NCBI GenBank assembly: GCA_026418195.1
Contig: JAOABU010000001.1
Span: 1-34,473 of the forward strand
Origin: Spirochaetota bacterium
GTDB taxonomy: Bacteria > Spirochaetota > Spirochaetia > DTKZ01
Length of the DNA stretch: 34,473 nt
Direction of reading: 5' to 3'
Below the pieces are notes generated by a model. The model saw nothing but the letters and a program-made list of their open reading frames with translations. It ran no database searches and was not told where the DNA came from. Shown here one piece after another: positions 1 through 8,225 of this stretch. The stretch's first letter is position 1. Each line of letters begins with the position of its first letter. Position numbers and translations under genes: made by a program.

Positions 1-698
1 GCAATGATGGTTCCCTCGTGCATCACCGCAATATTTTCCACAATGGAAGTCAGCTTGGAAAGCTTGTGTTCCACGATCAACATTGTTTTCTTTTGCTTCT
101 GAACTGCATTCTTTAATATAGGCACAATTTCGTCGATTTCTTGATCCCCCAAACCAGCAAACGGTTCGTCAAGGATCATTACCTCTGGATCCACTACATA
201 GATCATTGCCAATTCGAGTTTTTTCTTGTCCCCCAATGAGAGGTTCCCCACTTGTTCTCCCTCCAACAAAGAAAGATGGAATAGATCGAGGACCTCCTCT
301 ACCCTCCCCACAGTTTCCGTGTCCAAAAGGGATCGAAAAAAAGACAGTAGGATTGAGTGGTTTCCTGTCTGTCTTCGATAGAGGGATAGGGCAACATTCT
401 CGTAAACCGTAAGATTATCGAACACATGGACCAACTGAAAGGTTCGCAACATCCCCAATGAAACTCGGTCGGAAGGACCTAAAGAAGAAATTTCTTTTCC
501 AAAAATCCGAATACTTCCCTTATCCGGGGGGTAATATCCAGTAATCAAGTTCACTAATGTTGTCTTTCCTGCCCCGTTGGGACCAATGATTCCAATGGAA
601 TCGTTAGACTTTAGTTCTATCGACACATCCCGCACAGCGGTAAAATCGCCGAACCGTTTTGTTACATGTTCTACCTGAATAGCCACCGATGCTGGCAT
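1..698 (-). CDS. livG: LivG-like branched-chain amino-acid ABC transporter ATP-binding protein (C-terminus off the window)
   Basis: Cytoplasmic ATPase subunit of an importer for branched-chain amino acids or related compounds. The reverse-strand frame is open from an ATG at 698 to the left edge, giving about 232 residues without the C-terminus. It shows Walker A (GPNGAGKTT), the LivG-type Q-loop stretch RTFQLVHVFDNLTVYENV, a signature in the variant form LSLGDKKKLE (LivG proteins usually have LSxGxxRxLE rather than LSGGQ), Walker B with catalytic Glu (VMILDEP) and the H-loop His (IVEHK). GGGAG lies about 10 bases before the ATG. The binding-protein gene ends 100 bases upstream on the same strand, so the two probably share a transcript, with permeases expected beyond the left edge. 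The RTFQ stretch favours LivG over LivF. Confidence 0.88.
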   Translation of the reverse strand, partial: MPASVAIQVEHVTKRFGDFTAVRDVSIELKSNDSIGIIGPNGAGKTTLVNLITGYYPPDKGSIRIFGKEISSLGPSDRVSLGMLRTFQLVHVFDNLTVYENVALSLYRRQTGNHSILLSFFRSLLDTETVGRVEEVLDLFHLSLLEGEQVGNLSLGDKKKLELAMIYVVDPEVMILDEPFAGLGDQEIDEIVPILKNAVQKQKKTMLIVEHKLSKLTSIVENIAVMHEGTII

Positions 699-727
699 AG
701 AAAGGGCTCTCCCATCAGCGTATACAG

Positions 728-761
728 GTGTCGCACCCCAACTTCTGTCGGGATGCGACAC
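728..761 (-). repeat. Stem-loop between the solute-binding-protein gene and livG
   Basis: A perfect 8-bp inverted repeat (GTGTCGCA / TGCGACAC) is extended by an inner CCC/GGG pairing around a loop of about 10 bases. It lies in the 100-base gap after the binding-protein stop codon. No T-run follows, so it is not a classical terminator. Such hairpins after binding-protein genes often stabilise the upstream message and lower expression of the transporter genes behind it; that role is inferred here. Confidence 0.6.
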
Positions 762-798
762 TCGACGTTACTTCTACTAATACGAAGTTGTACTAGAC

Positions 799-2061
799 TT
801 AATACCCTAAAGATTTCAAACTCGGAAGCGCTTCATCCCCACCGAAGGAACCCTGTACTTCGAATACGTCCCATTTATCCTTCCGTGCAGCGGGAGCCTT
901 GCCCTTCACAAGGAAGGCCAGATATTTTCCCACCATCTGCTGATCCTGCCGGAAAAACATATCTCCTTTGATTGTAGGAATCATATTGTTCGGATTCGTA
1001 GCAGCCAATACAGCGCCCACCTTTGCCGCATCGAAAGACCCAGCTTTTTCCACAGCCCAGAAGAGAGTCTGAGTTGCAACGTAGGCAATAGAACCGTAGG
1101 CGTCTGGGGGTTCCTTCCACATAGCTTCATATGCTTTCCGATACTCCAGCGTTCTCTTCTCTACCTCGGGATCGCCTAGACCGGACAGATCATGGTAGTG
1201 ATACATCAGTGCGTATACCTGACTAAGCGCAGCGTCTGGGATACCCCGTGCTACCACACTGGTGATGAAGGTGTTGAATACCGTAGTCACATTGAATAAC
1301 CCCATATCGTATGCTTGCTTGATCACCGCAATGGCATCCCCTGCGAACTGGCTGGCCATGAAGATGTCAGGTTTCGTATCGATCGCTTTCCGAATAATGG
1401 CCGAGAAATCCACCGTGCCAAGGGGTGCTTCGGCGTATCCCACGATTTCTCCACCGTACTTCTCCACCGCTGCCTTCACCCCTTCGAAAATTGTCCTTCC
1501 CCAGGAATCTGAGCGGGCTAGGAAAAAGATTTTCTTCTTCCCGAGTTTGTTAATAGAGGAAGCTCCCGATAGATAGCCGATACTCCATGGGGTAAAGGCT
1601 ACTGAATAGGTAGCCACTGCAGGATTCCCTTTTTTAAAGGAATCGAGGGCAGGAACACAAGCTGCCAGGTAAGGCATGGGAGTAATTTTCATCTCTTCAT
1701 TCAATGCAGCGGCCATCGGGTTCCATACCGTACCAACAAGGGCATTGATTCCTTCCTGTTGGAGTTCGCGGAACCGTCGAATTCCCACGTCCAGTTTTGC
1801 CTCATCGTCCTTGATACTCGTTTCTATCTTTACCTTTCCCCAAGGCATGGATAGCCCACCTTGCTGATTCTTTTGCTCTACCGCCAGTAGGATCGCGTTC
1901 TTCTGTGTTTCTGCCACTGCCGCAAAGGTTCCGCTTAGAGAGGTCATAATACCTAATTTATAGACCTTCGGACCGGAGACAGATTCCTGCTTGCCCCCGG
2001 CATATACAAATGACCCTGCGATCAGGAGGGCCACTAGGGCAAGAATGTACCATTTCTTCAT
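799..2061 (-). CDS. Branched-chain amino-acid type ABC transporter substrate-binding protein (Peripla_BP_6 / LivJ-like)
   Basis: Periplasmic solute receptor of about 420 residues. It has a signal peptide (MKKWYILALVALLIAGSF) with an AxA-like cleavage site before GGKQES, an N-terminus often seen in spirochaete binding proteins. The mature part starts in the LivJ manner (YKLGIMTSLSGTFAAVAETQ), with the family's KDDEAK and 'INALVGT' strands. There is no lipobox Cys at the cleavage point, so it is probably soluble. A TTG lies five codons upstream at 2076, but the ATG at 2061 has GAGGGGG six bases ahead and starts exactly at the signal peptide, so I chose it. It is first in the transcript and is followed by livG. 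Ligand unknown: the family binds Leu/Ile/Val, but also amides, urea and aromatic acids. Confidence 0.88.
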   Translation of the reverse strand: MKKWYILALVALLIAGSFVYAGGKQESVSGPKVYKLGIMTSLSGTFAAVAETQKNAILLAVEQKNQQGGLSMPWGKVKIETSIKDDEAKLDVGIRRFRELQQEGINALVGTVWNPMAAALNEEMKITPMPYLAACVPALDSFKKGNPAVATYSVAFTPWSIGYLSGASSINKLGKKKIFFLARSDSWGRTIFEGVKAAVEKYGGEIVGYAEAPLGTVDFSAIIRKAIDTKPDIFMASQFAGDAIAVIKQAYDMGLFNVTTVFNTFITSVVARGIPDAALSQVYALMYHYHDLSGLGDPEVEKRTLEYRKAYEAMWKEPPDAYGSIAYVATQTLFWAVEKAGSFDAAKVGAVLAATNPNNMIPTIKGDMFFRQDQQMVGKYLAFLVKGKAPAARKDKWDVFEVQGSFGGDEALPSLKSLGY

Positions 2062-2096
2062 CTCATACCCCCTCAAAATTATAGGATTGTAATACG

Positions 2097-2124
2097 ATTA
2101 TACAACACTTACTGTAGTTGTCAA
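2097..2124 (-). promoter_or_regulatory. Consensus sigma-70 promoter for the LivJ-like gene
   Basis: On the minus strand TTGACA (2119-2124), 16 bases, TATAAT (2097-2102). Both hexamers match consensus. Transcription would start near 2090, giving a leader of about 29 bases carrying the GAGGGGG ribosome-binding site at 2068-2074. Confidence 0.85.
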
Positions 2125-2153
2125 TGAAAATTTATCGGTTTCACCATGGATGA

Positions 2154-2182
2154 TTGAATACTTTCCTACAAAGATGTAGTAT
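2154..2182 (+). promoter_or_regulatory. Possible weak promoter for the NifA-type regulator, overlapping an inverted repeat
   Basis: TTGAAT (2154-2159), 17 bases, TAGTAT (2177-2182) could serve the plus-strand regulator gene, but leaves almost no leader before the ATG at 2192. A perfect repeat CTACA-AAGA-TGTAG (2166-2179) covers the spacer and -10, which would suit an operator. The matches are only moderate. Confidence 0.35.
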
Positions 2183-2191
2183 ATTAGGGGT

Positions 2192-3757
2192 ATGGGAGAT
2201 TTGAATCGTCAGACAGACGCGGAAAAGATCGAAGAACTTTCCCTGCTTTTCGAGATCAGCCAAATTATTGATCAGAGCGTAGATATTAAACAAGCGATAC
2301 AGCCGGTGCTAGATACGTTGGCGACCCGAATGAAGATGGTCAGAGGAACTATAACAATCCTCAACCGATCTACGGGCGAAATCTTTATTGAGGCTGCTCA
2401 TGGGCTTACCAGTTCTCAAATTCAAAAAGGTCGCTACAAATTGGGTGAAGGAGTTACGGGAAGGGTGATCCAGATGGGAATGCCCATGATTATTCCCAAA
2501 ATCTCTGAGGAACCCCTATTCTTGAACAAAACAGGAGCAAGGAAAAACCTTAAAAAGTCGGATATCAGCTTCATCTGCGTTCCTATAAAGCTAGGAAACG
2601 AAACACTAGGTGCCATCAGTGTAGATAAACTTTTTCAAGAGAATGTGAGATACGAAGAGGACGTACGCCTCCTATCCATTATCGCATCCATGCTGGCCCA
2701 AGCTATTAAGCTTCGTCAGTCCTTCTATGAAGAACGGGAACAACTGGTAGCAGAGAATGCCCGCCTTAAAGCAGAACTCCGTGATCGTTTCCGTCCCTCC
2801 AATATCATCGGGAACTCAAAGGCCATGCAGGATGTGTTCGATCTCATTGCCCAAGTAGCTAGAAGCGATACAACTGTGTTGATTCGAGGAGAAAGCGGAA
2901 CAGGCAAGGAACTGGTTGCCCATGCGATCCACTACAACAGTGCCCGCTCGGACAAACCCTTTGTGAAGGTGAACTGCGCTGCCTTGCCCGAAACTGTGAT
3001 TGAGAGCGAACTCTTTGGACATGAAAAAGGAGCCTTTACCGGCGCCATCGCTACTCGCAAAGGTCGATTCGAATTGGCTAATGGGGGAACTATATTCTTG
3101 GATGAAATTGGAGATCTTTCTCCTACCACTCAAATTAAACTGCTCCGAGTTCTACAAGAGCGCGAGTTCGAACGAGTAGGAGGAAACGATACGATCCGTT
3201 GCAACGTACGGATCATAGCCGCTACGAATAGGAATCTGGAACAACTGATGGAAAAAGGCACCTTTCGGGAAGACCTTTACTATCGCTTGAATGTCTTTCC
3301 TATTCACATCCCTCCTCTCAGGGAGCGAAAGAGCGATATTATCCTGTTAGTGGATCATTTTATAGAAAAGTACGCTACTCTCAACCATAAGAAAATTCAG
3401 CGAATCTCCACTCCCGCCATTGATCTGTTGATGGCTTACCATTGGCCAGGAAACGTTCGGGAACTAGAGAATTGTATAGAACGGGCCGTACTCCTTTCTA
3501 CCGACGAGGTAATCCATAGCCATCATCTTCCCCCTAGTCTCCAGTCCGCGGAATCTACCAACACCCGACTCCATACAACTCTGAAGGAAGCAATGGACAA
3601 CCTCGAAAGAGAATTGATTCTTGATGCCCTTAAATCCACGAAAGGGAACATGGCGAAAGCAGCAAAGTTACTAGGAATTACAGAGCGAATCATGGGCTTG
3701 CGAGTGCAGAAACACCGAATCGATCCCAGAGTGTACCGTGCCTATTCTAAGCATTAA
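2192..3757 (+). CDS. NifA-type sigma-54-dependent transcriptional activator (GAF - AAA+ - Fis-like HTH)
   Basis: Bacterial enhancer-binding protein of 521 residues. Residues about 15-175 form a GAF sensor closely resembling that of NifA (GEGVTGRV, then [13 protein letters not shown] and [10 protein letters not shown]). The central AAA+ domain has Walker A GESGTGKE (233-240), the sigma-54 contact loop GAFTGA (280-285), Walker B IFLDEIGD (301-308) and the arginine-containing [14 protein letters not shown] segment. The C-terminus (about 480-521) is a Fis-type helix-turn-helix ending in a NifA-like tail ([16 protein letters not shown]). Start choice is uncertain: AGGGG sits only one base before the ATG, so initiation may be near-leaderless. 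It is divergent from the LivJ-like gene, and its stop overlaps the convergent kinase stop. No nif genes are in the window, so the targets are unknown. Confidence 0.88.
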   Translation: MGDLNRQTDAEKIEELSLLFEISQIIDQSVDIKQAIQPVLDTLATRMKMVRGTITILNRSTGEIFIEAAHGLTSSQIQKGRYKLGEGVTGRVIQMGMPMIIPKISEEPLFLNKTGARKNLKKSDISFICVPIKLGNETLGAISVDKLFQENVRYEEDVRLLSIIASMLAQAIKLRQSFYEEREQLVAENARLKAELRDRFRPSNIIGNSKAMQDVFDLIAQVARSDTTVLIRGESGTGKELVAHAIHYNSARSDKPFVKVNCAALPETVIESELFGHEKGAFTGAIATRKGRFELANGGTIFLDEIGDLSPTTQIKLLRVLQEREFERVGGNDTIRCNVRIIAATNRNLEQLMEKGTFREDLYYRLNVFPIHIPPLRERKSDIILLVDHFIEKYATLNHKKIQRISTPAIDLLMAYHWPGNVRELENCIERAVLLSTDEVIHSHHLPPSLQSAESTNTRLHTTLKEAMDNLERELILDALKSTKGNMAKAAKLLGITERIMGLRVQKHRIDPRVYRAYSKH

Positions 3758-5154
3758 GAAGGACTATCCCCCAACACATCCATAAGTTTTCCACAGCGTT
3801 CTCTGTATTGCTCGTATCTTTCTCGAAAGAAGGTTTCAAGGGTTGGCGAAGGTTCAATCAACTCATCGAACCGAACCAGTTGATCTGCAGCTTCAACGAA
3901 ATCCTTGTAACCTCCTTCTGCGGTATGAACAATGGCAAGGCCACCTAACAGTTCTGCATCCTTCACTTGGGGAATCATGAGAGGTTTCCCTACGATACTC
4001 GCCTTCATATGGTTCCAGATCCTATTGTTTGCCTGACCTCCAGAAACCCGCAGGACATCTATGTGGCATCCTGCCTGTTCCAACCTTTCGATAGTAGACC
4101 GCACGGCATACCCAATGGCTTCTATCACAGCAAACCCCAACTCTGCCTTACCATGCTCGGTACCGAGACCCACGAAAATCCCTCGAGAAAAATCCCACCC
4201 ATTCCCCGGTTGGGCAAAAGGGAAGAAACTTGGAACTCTTCCAGGGGTTTTCTGCACTTCCGGCAAGAGACTTTGTATAGCCCCCATCATCTGATCGTAG
4301 GCTAAGGTTTTTTGATTGGTAAGTTCTCGGAACCATTCAAATAATCTGCCCGAAGAAGTAAGCATCCCTGCGAGTGTATAAAGGCCATGTACTAGGTGGG
4401 GTAAACATCGTAGCCCTTTCTTCTGAACAGGCGTGGGAATGCACACATTGATCCCCTCCGAGGTTCCTGCTCTATCGCAAGTCCTTCCCACCTTTGTAGT
4501 TGCTGTTCCAAGTAGGCTCATGAGGTAATCAGGGCCACCCGCATACACTTTTAAATCCGGCATCAGGCCAAACCGCAGGGCTCCTTCCTTTGATACTTTC
4601 CCAACCAGGCTACCGGGTCGAATCAGGGGAGGAAAAAGTTCTGCGGGCAATCTGTACCTGTCCAATTCCTCTCCGTTCCAATAGTAAGGATCGAACTCTT
4701 CCGATGGAGAGACGGTAATCTTTTCTCCGGTTAGTTGGTAGACTAGGTATTCTGGACAAGTAAGAAATTGGGTTGTCCGTACAAACGATTCCCTTGCGTT
4801 CTCTTGAAACCATCGAGCCTTGGGGAGAAATAGACTCTTACCGCCGGGAACTGGGTGTTCCCTTCCATCCAACCAAAGGAGACCAAAAAAGGTAGGGTTA
4901 CCCATTGCGTCGATAGGTACTAGAGAAGGTCCCTGACCACTAAAGATGATACGATCAGGAATCAAAGTGTTCAGGCTACCCACGAGGATCTTAAAAGCCT
5001 TCTCCCATCTCCTAGGATCGAACCGATGAAAGTTCTCTGTACCAGGATCAGCTAGGGGGATTCGCAGAAGTTGTAGAACCTTCCCATCCTCTTTGAACAC
5101 ACCTCCTTTCAGCGAGGAGGTACCCACATCTATGCAGAGGATGGAGTGTCCCAT
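3754..5154 (-). CDS. FGGY-family carbohydrate kinase (xylulokinase-like)
   Basis: ATP-dependent sugar or polyol kinase of 466 residues, near the usual FGGY length of about 500. The N-terminus has the phosphate-binding loop ([14 protein letters not shown]). The catalytic Asp lies in [13 protein letters not shown] second phosphate loop is DRAGTSEG, and the C-terminal FGGY signature is [16 protein letters not shown] followed by [18 protein letters not shown]. It begins 8 bases after the prs stop, so the two are co-transcribed; the ribosome-binding site is poor, which suggests coupling. Its TAA overlaps the stop of the convergent activator gene. The sugar cannot be named: xylulose, ribulose, gluconate and other substrates share this fold. 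A link to the kinase-less sugar operon at 19.6-32.3 kb is possible but speculative. Confidence 0.85.
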   Translation of the reverse strand: MGHSILCIDVGTSSLKGGVFKEDGKVLQLLRIPLADPGTENFHRFDPRRWEKAFKILVGSLNTLIPDRIIFSGQGPSLVPIDAMGNPTFFGLLWLDGREHPVPGGKSLFLPKARWFQENARESFVRTTQFLTCPEYLVYQLTGEKITVSPSEEFDPYYWNGEELDRYRLPAELFPPLIRPGSLVGKVSKEGALRFGLMPDLKVYAGGPDYLMSLLGTATTKVGRTCDRAGTSEGINVCIPTPVQKKGLRCLPHLVHGLYTLAGMLTSSGRLFEWFRELTNQKTLAYDQMMGAIQSLLPEVQKTPGRVPSFFPFAQPGNGWDFSRGIFVGLGTEHGKAELGFAVIEAIGYAVRSTIERLEQAGCHIDVLRVSGGQANNRIWNHMKASIVGKPLMIPQVKDAELLGGLAIVHTAEGGYKDFVEAADQLVRFDELIEPSPTLETFFRERYEQYRERCGKLMDVLGDSPS

Positions 5155-5162
5155 ATCAATCT

Positions 5163-6404
5163 CTAACTTTTGTGCCCGCTCAGTAGTTTCTGAATGATCT
5201 TTCTATTGTCTAGAAGTTCACTCAAACTCATATTGTGGTGTAGCCGAGAAATGATCCGCGCGAACAAGTTCGACACATCTGCACTGATGTACCATTCCCT
5301 CGATAGAAGCCGATCATCGTGTTGTACCGCGTTGGTTCCTATGATTCGATAGAAGTAGCCTGCCCGGTAGGCTTCCTCAAAATGGTTTACCGCATCTCCT
5401 GTAAAGAGGGGAATACTTACTGCGCAGATGATCTGCTTTGCCCCCATTTCTTTCAGAATCTTCATTGCCTTTATGAGAGTACTTCCTGTACCGAGCATGT
5501 CGTCCACCATGAATACTATTTTTCCTTCCACAGAGCCTAGAAGTTTCATGGTTACAATATTGCTATCCTTCGCATTAAGAGAAAACCGCGAGTAGTCCCG
5601 TTCTTTGTAGAGTACGGAGAGAGGAACTCCTAAACTTGAGGCAAAGAACTTATTCCGATCTACGGCTCCCGTATCTGGCGCCACTACTACTAGATCGGGA
5701 TTTCGCAAGTCGAGGATTTCCGATAGTTTTACTAGGATCTGATAGGAAGCATGGAGGTTTTCCAATAACAGGGTGCGAAATCCATTATAGATATCCCGGG
5801 AATGGATATCTAGGGTGATAATCCGTTTCACTCCCATGAACTCAAGGATCTGCCCTACACGAACTGCGGTCAGACCTTCCCTACCTTTCTTTTTATGTTG
5901 ACGACTGTAAGGATAGGTCGGGAGTACAACGGTAATGCTTCCTGCTCCTGCTTGTAATGCGGCATCAATAGTAACCATCAAACAGAAAAAATGTTCATTC
6001 ACATTCAATTCAAAGGTTTCCGGAGAATTGGAGAACCGCAGAGGAAGGTGGTTTTCCACATCTTGCACGATGTACAGATCCATGCCGCGAATGGAGGAAA
6101 GGATCTCTACTTTGAACTCCCCGTTAGGGAATCGGGTATAGGCTGCCGGAATTCTGAACTCGGGGATTCGACAAGTTTCTGTGCTCCCTCGCATTACTCC
6201 TTTGGGAGACTGCAAGTCTTGATCGTAGTTGAGATCCCGTGAAATTTCTTCTTTGGAGCGCTCGTACTTCGCAGCTAGTAGGGCTGCCTTCCGATCAAAC
6301 CTGCGTTTATAAATACGTTTCAGGTGTTTGATGATGGAATCAGCGAATGCTTCCCCTCCTGGGCAGGGAATGATACCGAGTGTTTCTGGTCGGATATGGC
6401 TCAT
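5163..6404 (-). CDS. prs: Ribose-phosphate pyrophosphokinase (PRPP synthetase), long spirochaete form
   Basis: Makes PRPP from ribose 5-phosphate and ATP for nucleotide, His and Trp synthesis. About 413 residues against roughly 315 for the usual enzyme. Familiar parts are the RFPNGE strand (FSDGE in others), the catalytic flexible loop region YPYSRQHKKKGREG, the PP-binding DIHS, and the PRPP loop VFMVDDMLGTGST. The extra length is an insertion of about 60 charged residues between the first helix (GGEAFADSIIKHLK) and RFPNGE, plus a shorter insertion before FELNVNEHFF. The frame is open up to a TTG at 6446; I chose the ATG at 6404 (MSHIRPETLG) because a possible promoter covers the upstream codons. 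No clear Shine-Dalgarno precedes either start. It leads an operon with the FGGY kinase. Confidence 0.9.
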   Translation of the reverse strand: MSHIRPETLGIIPCPGGEAFADSIIKHLKRIYKRRFDRKAALLAAKYERSKEEISRDLNYDQDLQSPKGVMRGSTETCRIPEFRIPAAYTRFPNGEFKVEILSSIRGMDLYIVQDVENHLPLRFSNSPETFELNVNEHFFCLMVTIDAALQAGAGSITVVLPTYPYSRQHKKKGREGLTAVRVGQILEFMGVKRIITLDIHSRDIYNGFRTLLLENLHASYQILVKLSEILDLRNPDLVVVAPDTGAVDRNKFFASSLGVPLSVLYKERDYSRFSLNAKDSNIVTMKLLGSVEGKIVFMVDDMLGTGSTLIKAMKILKEMGAKQIICAVSIPLFTGDAVNHFEEAYRAGYFYRIIGTNAVQHDDRLLSREWYISADVSNLFARIISRLHHNMSLSELLDNRKIIQKLLSGHKS

Positions 6405-6417
6405 AGGTTTCAAAAAA

Positions 6418-6446
6418 ACCATACCATACGGACAAGGGGCGGTCAA
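6418..6446 (-). promoter_or_regulatory. Possible sigma-70 promoter for prs
   Basis: Minus strand TTGACC (6441-6446), 17 bases, TATGGT (6418-6423). The start site would fall near 6411, only about seven bases before the chosen ATG, giving an almost leaderless message. This agrees with the lack of a ribosome-binding site, but the -10 match is moderate. Confidence 0.4.
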
Positions 6447-6488
6447 GGATCAGAAAAAGGGAATAGATTTTTTCTCCTTCCTTGGATA

Positions 6489-6503
6489 GTATGTCAGACA
6501 TAC
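6489..6503. promoter_or_regulatory. 15-bp perfect palindrome upstream of the D,D-carboxypeptidase gene (operator candidate)
   Basis: GTATGTC-A-GACATAC lies in the divergent prs/carboxypeptidase intergenic region, partly covering the AGGA ribosome-binding site of the plus-strand gene and directly after a TAGTAT that could be its -10. TGTC-N-GACA cores are typical of dimeric repressor sites. The cognate regulator is unknown. Confidence 0.45.
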
Positions 6504-6515
6504 AGGAAAGCTCTC

Positions 6516-7739
6516 ATGCGTTGGAGATGGTTTAACATCCCGGTAGTAATATACATATTCTTTCCCTTTGCCTTGGGGGCGAATCCTGCCTCCCTTCCTT
6601 CTCCGCCTACTGTTACTTCGTTGGCCGCTATCCTAATGGATGCCACTACAGGGACTATCCTCTACGAAAAGAATGCTGACCTTCCACACCCTCCCGCTTC
6701 CCTCACAAAGGTAGTTACGATCCATATCCTCCTGGACAAGATAAAAAAGGGTGAGTTCTCTTGGCAAACACCGGTCCCTTTACCTCCTGAAACTTGGGCC
6801 AGTCATCAGCCTTCTGATTCTTCTCTCATGTTCTTAGGGCCGAACCAGAGAGCGACTGTTCAGGACATCCTTCAAGGCCTGGCAGTAGCTTCGGGGAATG
6901 ATGCTGCCATAGCTGCTGCTTTGTTCGTTTCTGGTTCGGTTTCTGCCTTCGCACAGAGGATGAATCAAGAGGTAGAGAGATTAGGTCTGAAGAACCTCTA
7001 TTTCGTAGAGCCTTCAGGATACGATGCATCCAATCGAATTACTGCCCGGGATTTCGCCCTGTTCTTGAAATTCTATCTGGAAGCACACCCCGAAAGTTTG
7101 AATACCCTCCACAGTCTTCGGGAGTTCACCTATCCCCGTCCCGAAAATGTGGAGAATGGTCAAAAGGTAAGACCTATCACCCAGTTCAATAAAAATTCCC
7201 TGGTATACACATACCCATGGGCCGATGGGATCAAGACAGGATTTCTGTACGAATCGGGATTTAACCTTGCAGCTACCGCAAAGAAAAACGGAACCCGTCT
7301 ATTGGTGGTAATTCTGGGCACCACCAGCTCTAATCTGCGAAAAGCGATACAGATCCGTAACGATGAAGCGGTACGCCTATTGGAATATGGGTTCACACAC
7401 TTTATGACATGGGAAGTTCCCGTACCACCCCTGAGTTCCATACGGGTTTGGAAAGGATCTACCCTGAGCTTCACCCCCACAGTTCCTTCTTCCCTACCTG
7501 TAACCGTACGAAAGGGAAGGGAGGCCCACATCCGGGTTCAATGCACCCAATCGTTTTTCATTGAAGCTCCTGTTCAACCCAATACAGTGATAGGGACTCT
7601 CCGCATCTACGATGGAAGTACGATTCTTAAGGAAGGGAATCTTTTAGCAGGAGTAGAGATTCCTAGAGGTTCCTGGTTCCAGATAGTCAAGGATACACTC
7701 ATCGTATTCTTCCGCAAACTCTTTCGTATGCCCGTATAG
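6516..7739 (+). CDS. D-alanyl-D-alanine carboxypeptidase (peptidase S11, DacA/DacF type)
   Basis: Trims the terminal D-Ala from peptidoglycan stem peptides in the periplasm, limiting cross-linking. About 407 residues. All three active-site motifs of low-molecular-weight penicillin-binding proteins are present: SxxK as S62-L-T-K65, SxN as S126-G-N128, and KTG at 240-242. An N-terminal hydrophobic stretch (about 8-21) is the signal peptide. Past residue about 290 comes a beta-rich PBP5-type C-terminal domain, ending in an amphipathic stretch (about 385-407) likely to anchor it to the membrane. The frame is open further upstream (6324), but the ATG at 6516 starts at the signal peptide and has AGGA about nine bases before it. 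Divergent from prs. Confidence 0.9.
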   Translation: MRWRWFNIPVVIYIFFPFALGANPASLPSPPTVTSLAAILMDATTGTILYEKNADLPHPPASLTKVVTIHILLDKIKKGEFSWQTPVPLPPETWASHQPSDSSLMFLGPNQRATVQDILQGLAVASGNDAAIAAALFVSGSVSAFAQRMNQEVERLGLKNLYFVEPSGYDASNRITARDFALFLKFYLEAHPESLNTLHSLREFTYPRPENVENGQKVRPITQFNKNSLVYTYPWADGIKTGFLYESGFNLAATAKKNGTRLLVVILGTTSSNLRKAIQIRNDEAVRLLEYGFTHFMTWEVPVPPLSSIRVWKGSTLSFTPTVPSSLPVTVRKGREAHIRVQCTQSFFIEAPVQPNTVIGTLRIYDGSTILKEGNLLAGVEIPRGSWFQIVKDTLIVFFRKLFRMPV

Positions 7740-7757
7740 AGGTATGCATAGAACTCC

Positions 7758-7787
7758 TTGACAGCATCTAAACATTCCCAGTACATT
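7758..7787 (+). promoter_or_regulatory. Likely sigma-70 promoter for the FeoA-like gene
   Basis: TTGACA (7758-7763), 18 bases, TACATT (7782-7787). The predicted start near 7794 gives a leader of about 33 bases that includes the AGGGAG ribosome-binding site. I see no convincing Fur-type operator. Confidence 0.55.
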
Positions 7788-7826
7788 TTAGTTAGGACAT
7801 CCAAAGAATATTCAGGGAGCCTCATG

Positions 7827-8219
7827 ATGGAAACGATTCGATTGCAAGATTTGAAAGTTGGAGACGAAGCTGAAATCCTAGGGTATGCTCCCTGCGATCC
7901 TACGTATCGTAATAAATTGTTGAGTTTAGGGTTGACAAAAGCTACCAGGATTCGATTGATCCAGAAGGCTCCTCTTGGGGATCCAGTAGAAATTGAGGTG
8001 CGAGGGTTTCGACTATCCCTCCGTAAAGATGAGGCAAATGTTATTCTATTGAGAAAGCTTAATGGGGAACCAAACAGTAACGGCAAACAGTCTCGGAACG
8101 ATGAAACTAAAGACGCTCATGGGGAAGAGCACGGATTCTTGAACCAAGGCCCAATCCCCCATCGAAAACGATTCCGATGGGGGTTGAGGCGATTTCTCTT
8201 TGGGCAACTGTTCCTTTAA
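7827..8219 (+). CDS. feoA: FeoA-domain protein with an unusual basic C-terminal tail
   Basis: FeoA is a small SH3-like cytoplasmic protein that assists ferrous-iron import by FeoB. Residues 1 to about 78 carry the domain: the start IRLQDLKVGDEAEI, the central NKLLSLGLTKATRIRLIQ, and VEIEVRGFRLSLRKDEANVI. The remaining 50 or so residues (rich in N, K, R and H, ending GLRRFLFGQLFL) match nothing I know and are partly encoded by a strong hairpin. ATG codons occur at 7824 and 7827; AGGGAG is best spaced for 7827. The earlier in-frame ATG at 7758 lies in the promoter. No feoB follows: the next gene is convergent. It may be a stand-alone FeoA-like regulator. Confidence 0.78.
   Translation: METIRLQDLKVGDEAEILGYAPCDPTYRNKLLSLGLTKATRIRLIQKAPLGDPVEIEVRGFRLSLRKDEANVILLRKLNGEPNSNGKQSRNDETKDAHGEEHGFLNQGPIPHRKRFRWGLRRFLFGQLFL
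8156..8183. repeat. 9-bp GC-rich inverted repeat between convergent genes (possible bidirectional terminator)
   Basis: CCCCCATCG and CGATGGGGG pair perfectly around a 10-base loop. The repeat lies inside the 3' end of the FeoA-like frame and about 45 bases past the stop of the convergent zinc dehydrogenase, so it could end either transcript. No T-run follows in either direction, so intrinsic termination is uncertain. Confidence 0.4.
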
Positions 8220-8225
8220 AGAGGA

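Noticed and set aside
2062-2191. Sigma-54 promoter or NifA upstream site (TGT-N10-ACA) near the NifA-type gene
   Set aside because: The closest match has 11 bases between TGT and ACA, and no GG-N10-GC element follows; a consensus sigma-70 promoter already serves the receptor gene.
7607-8086. A 159-codon minus-strand open frame
   Set aside because: It overlaps the end of the carboxypeptidase and the FeoA domain on the other strand, both of which have recognisable conserved motifs.
8058-8216. Possible feoB remnant: the tail of the FeoA-like protein contains GEPNSNGK, resembling the GxPNxGK G1 motif of FeoB
   Set aside because: Spacing within the motif is wrong, no further FeoB motif appears in any frame, and the following bases form a hairpin; coincidence is likelier.
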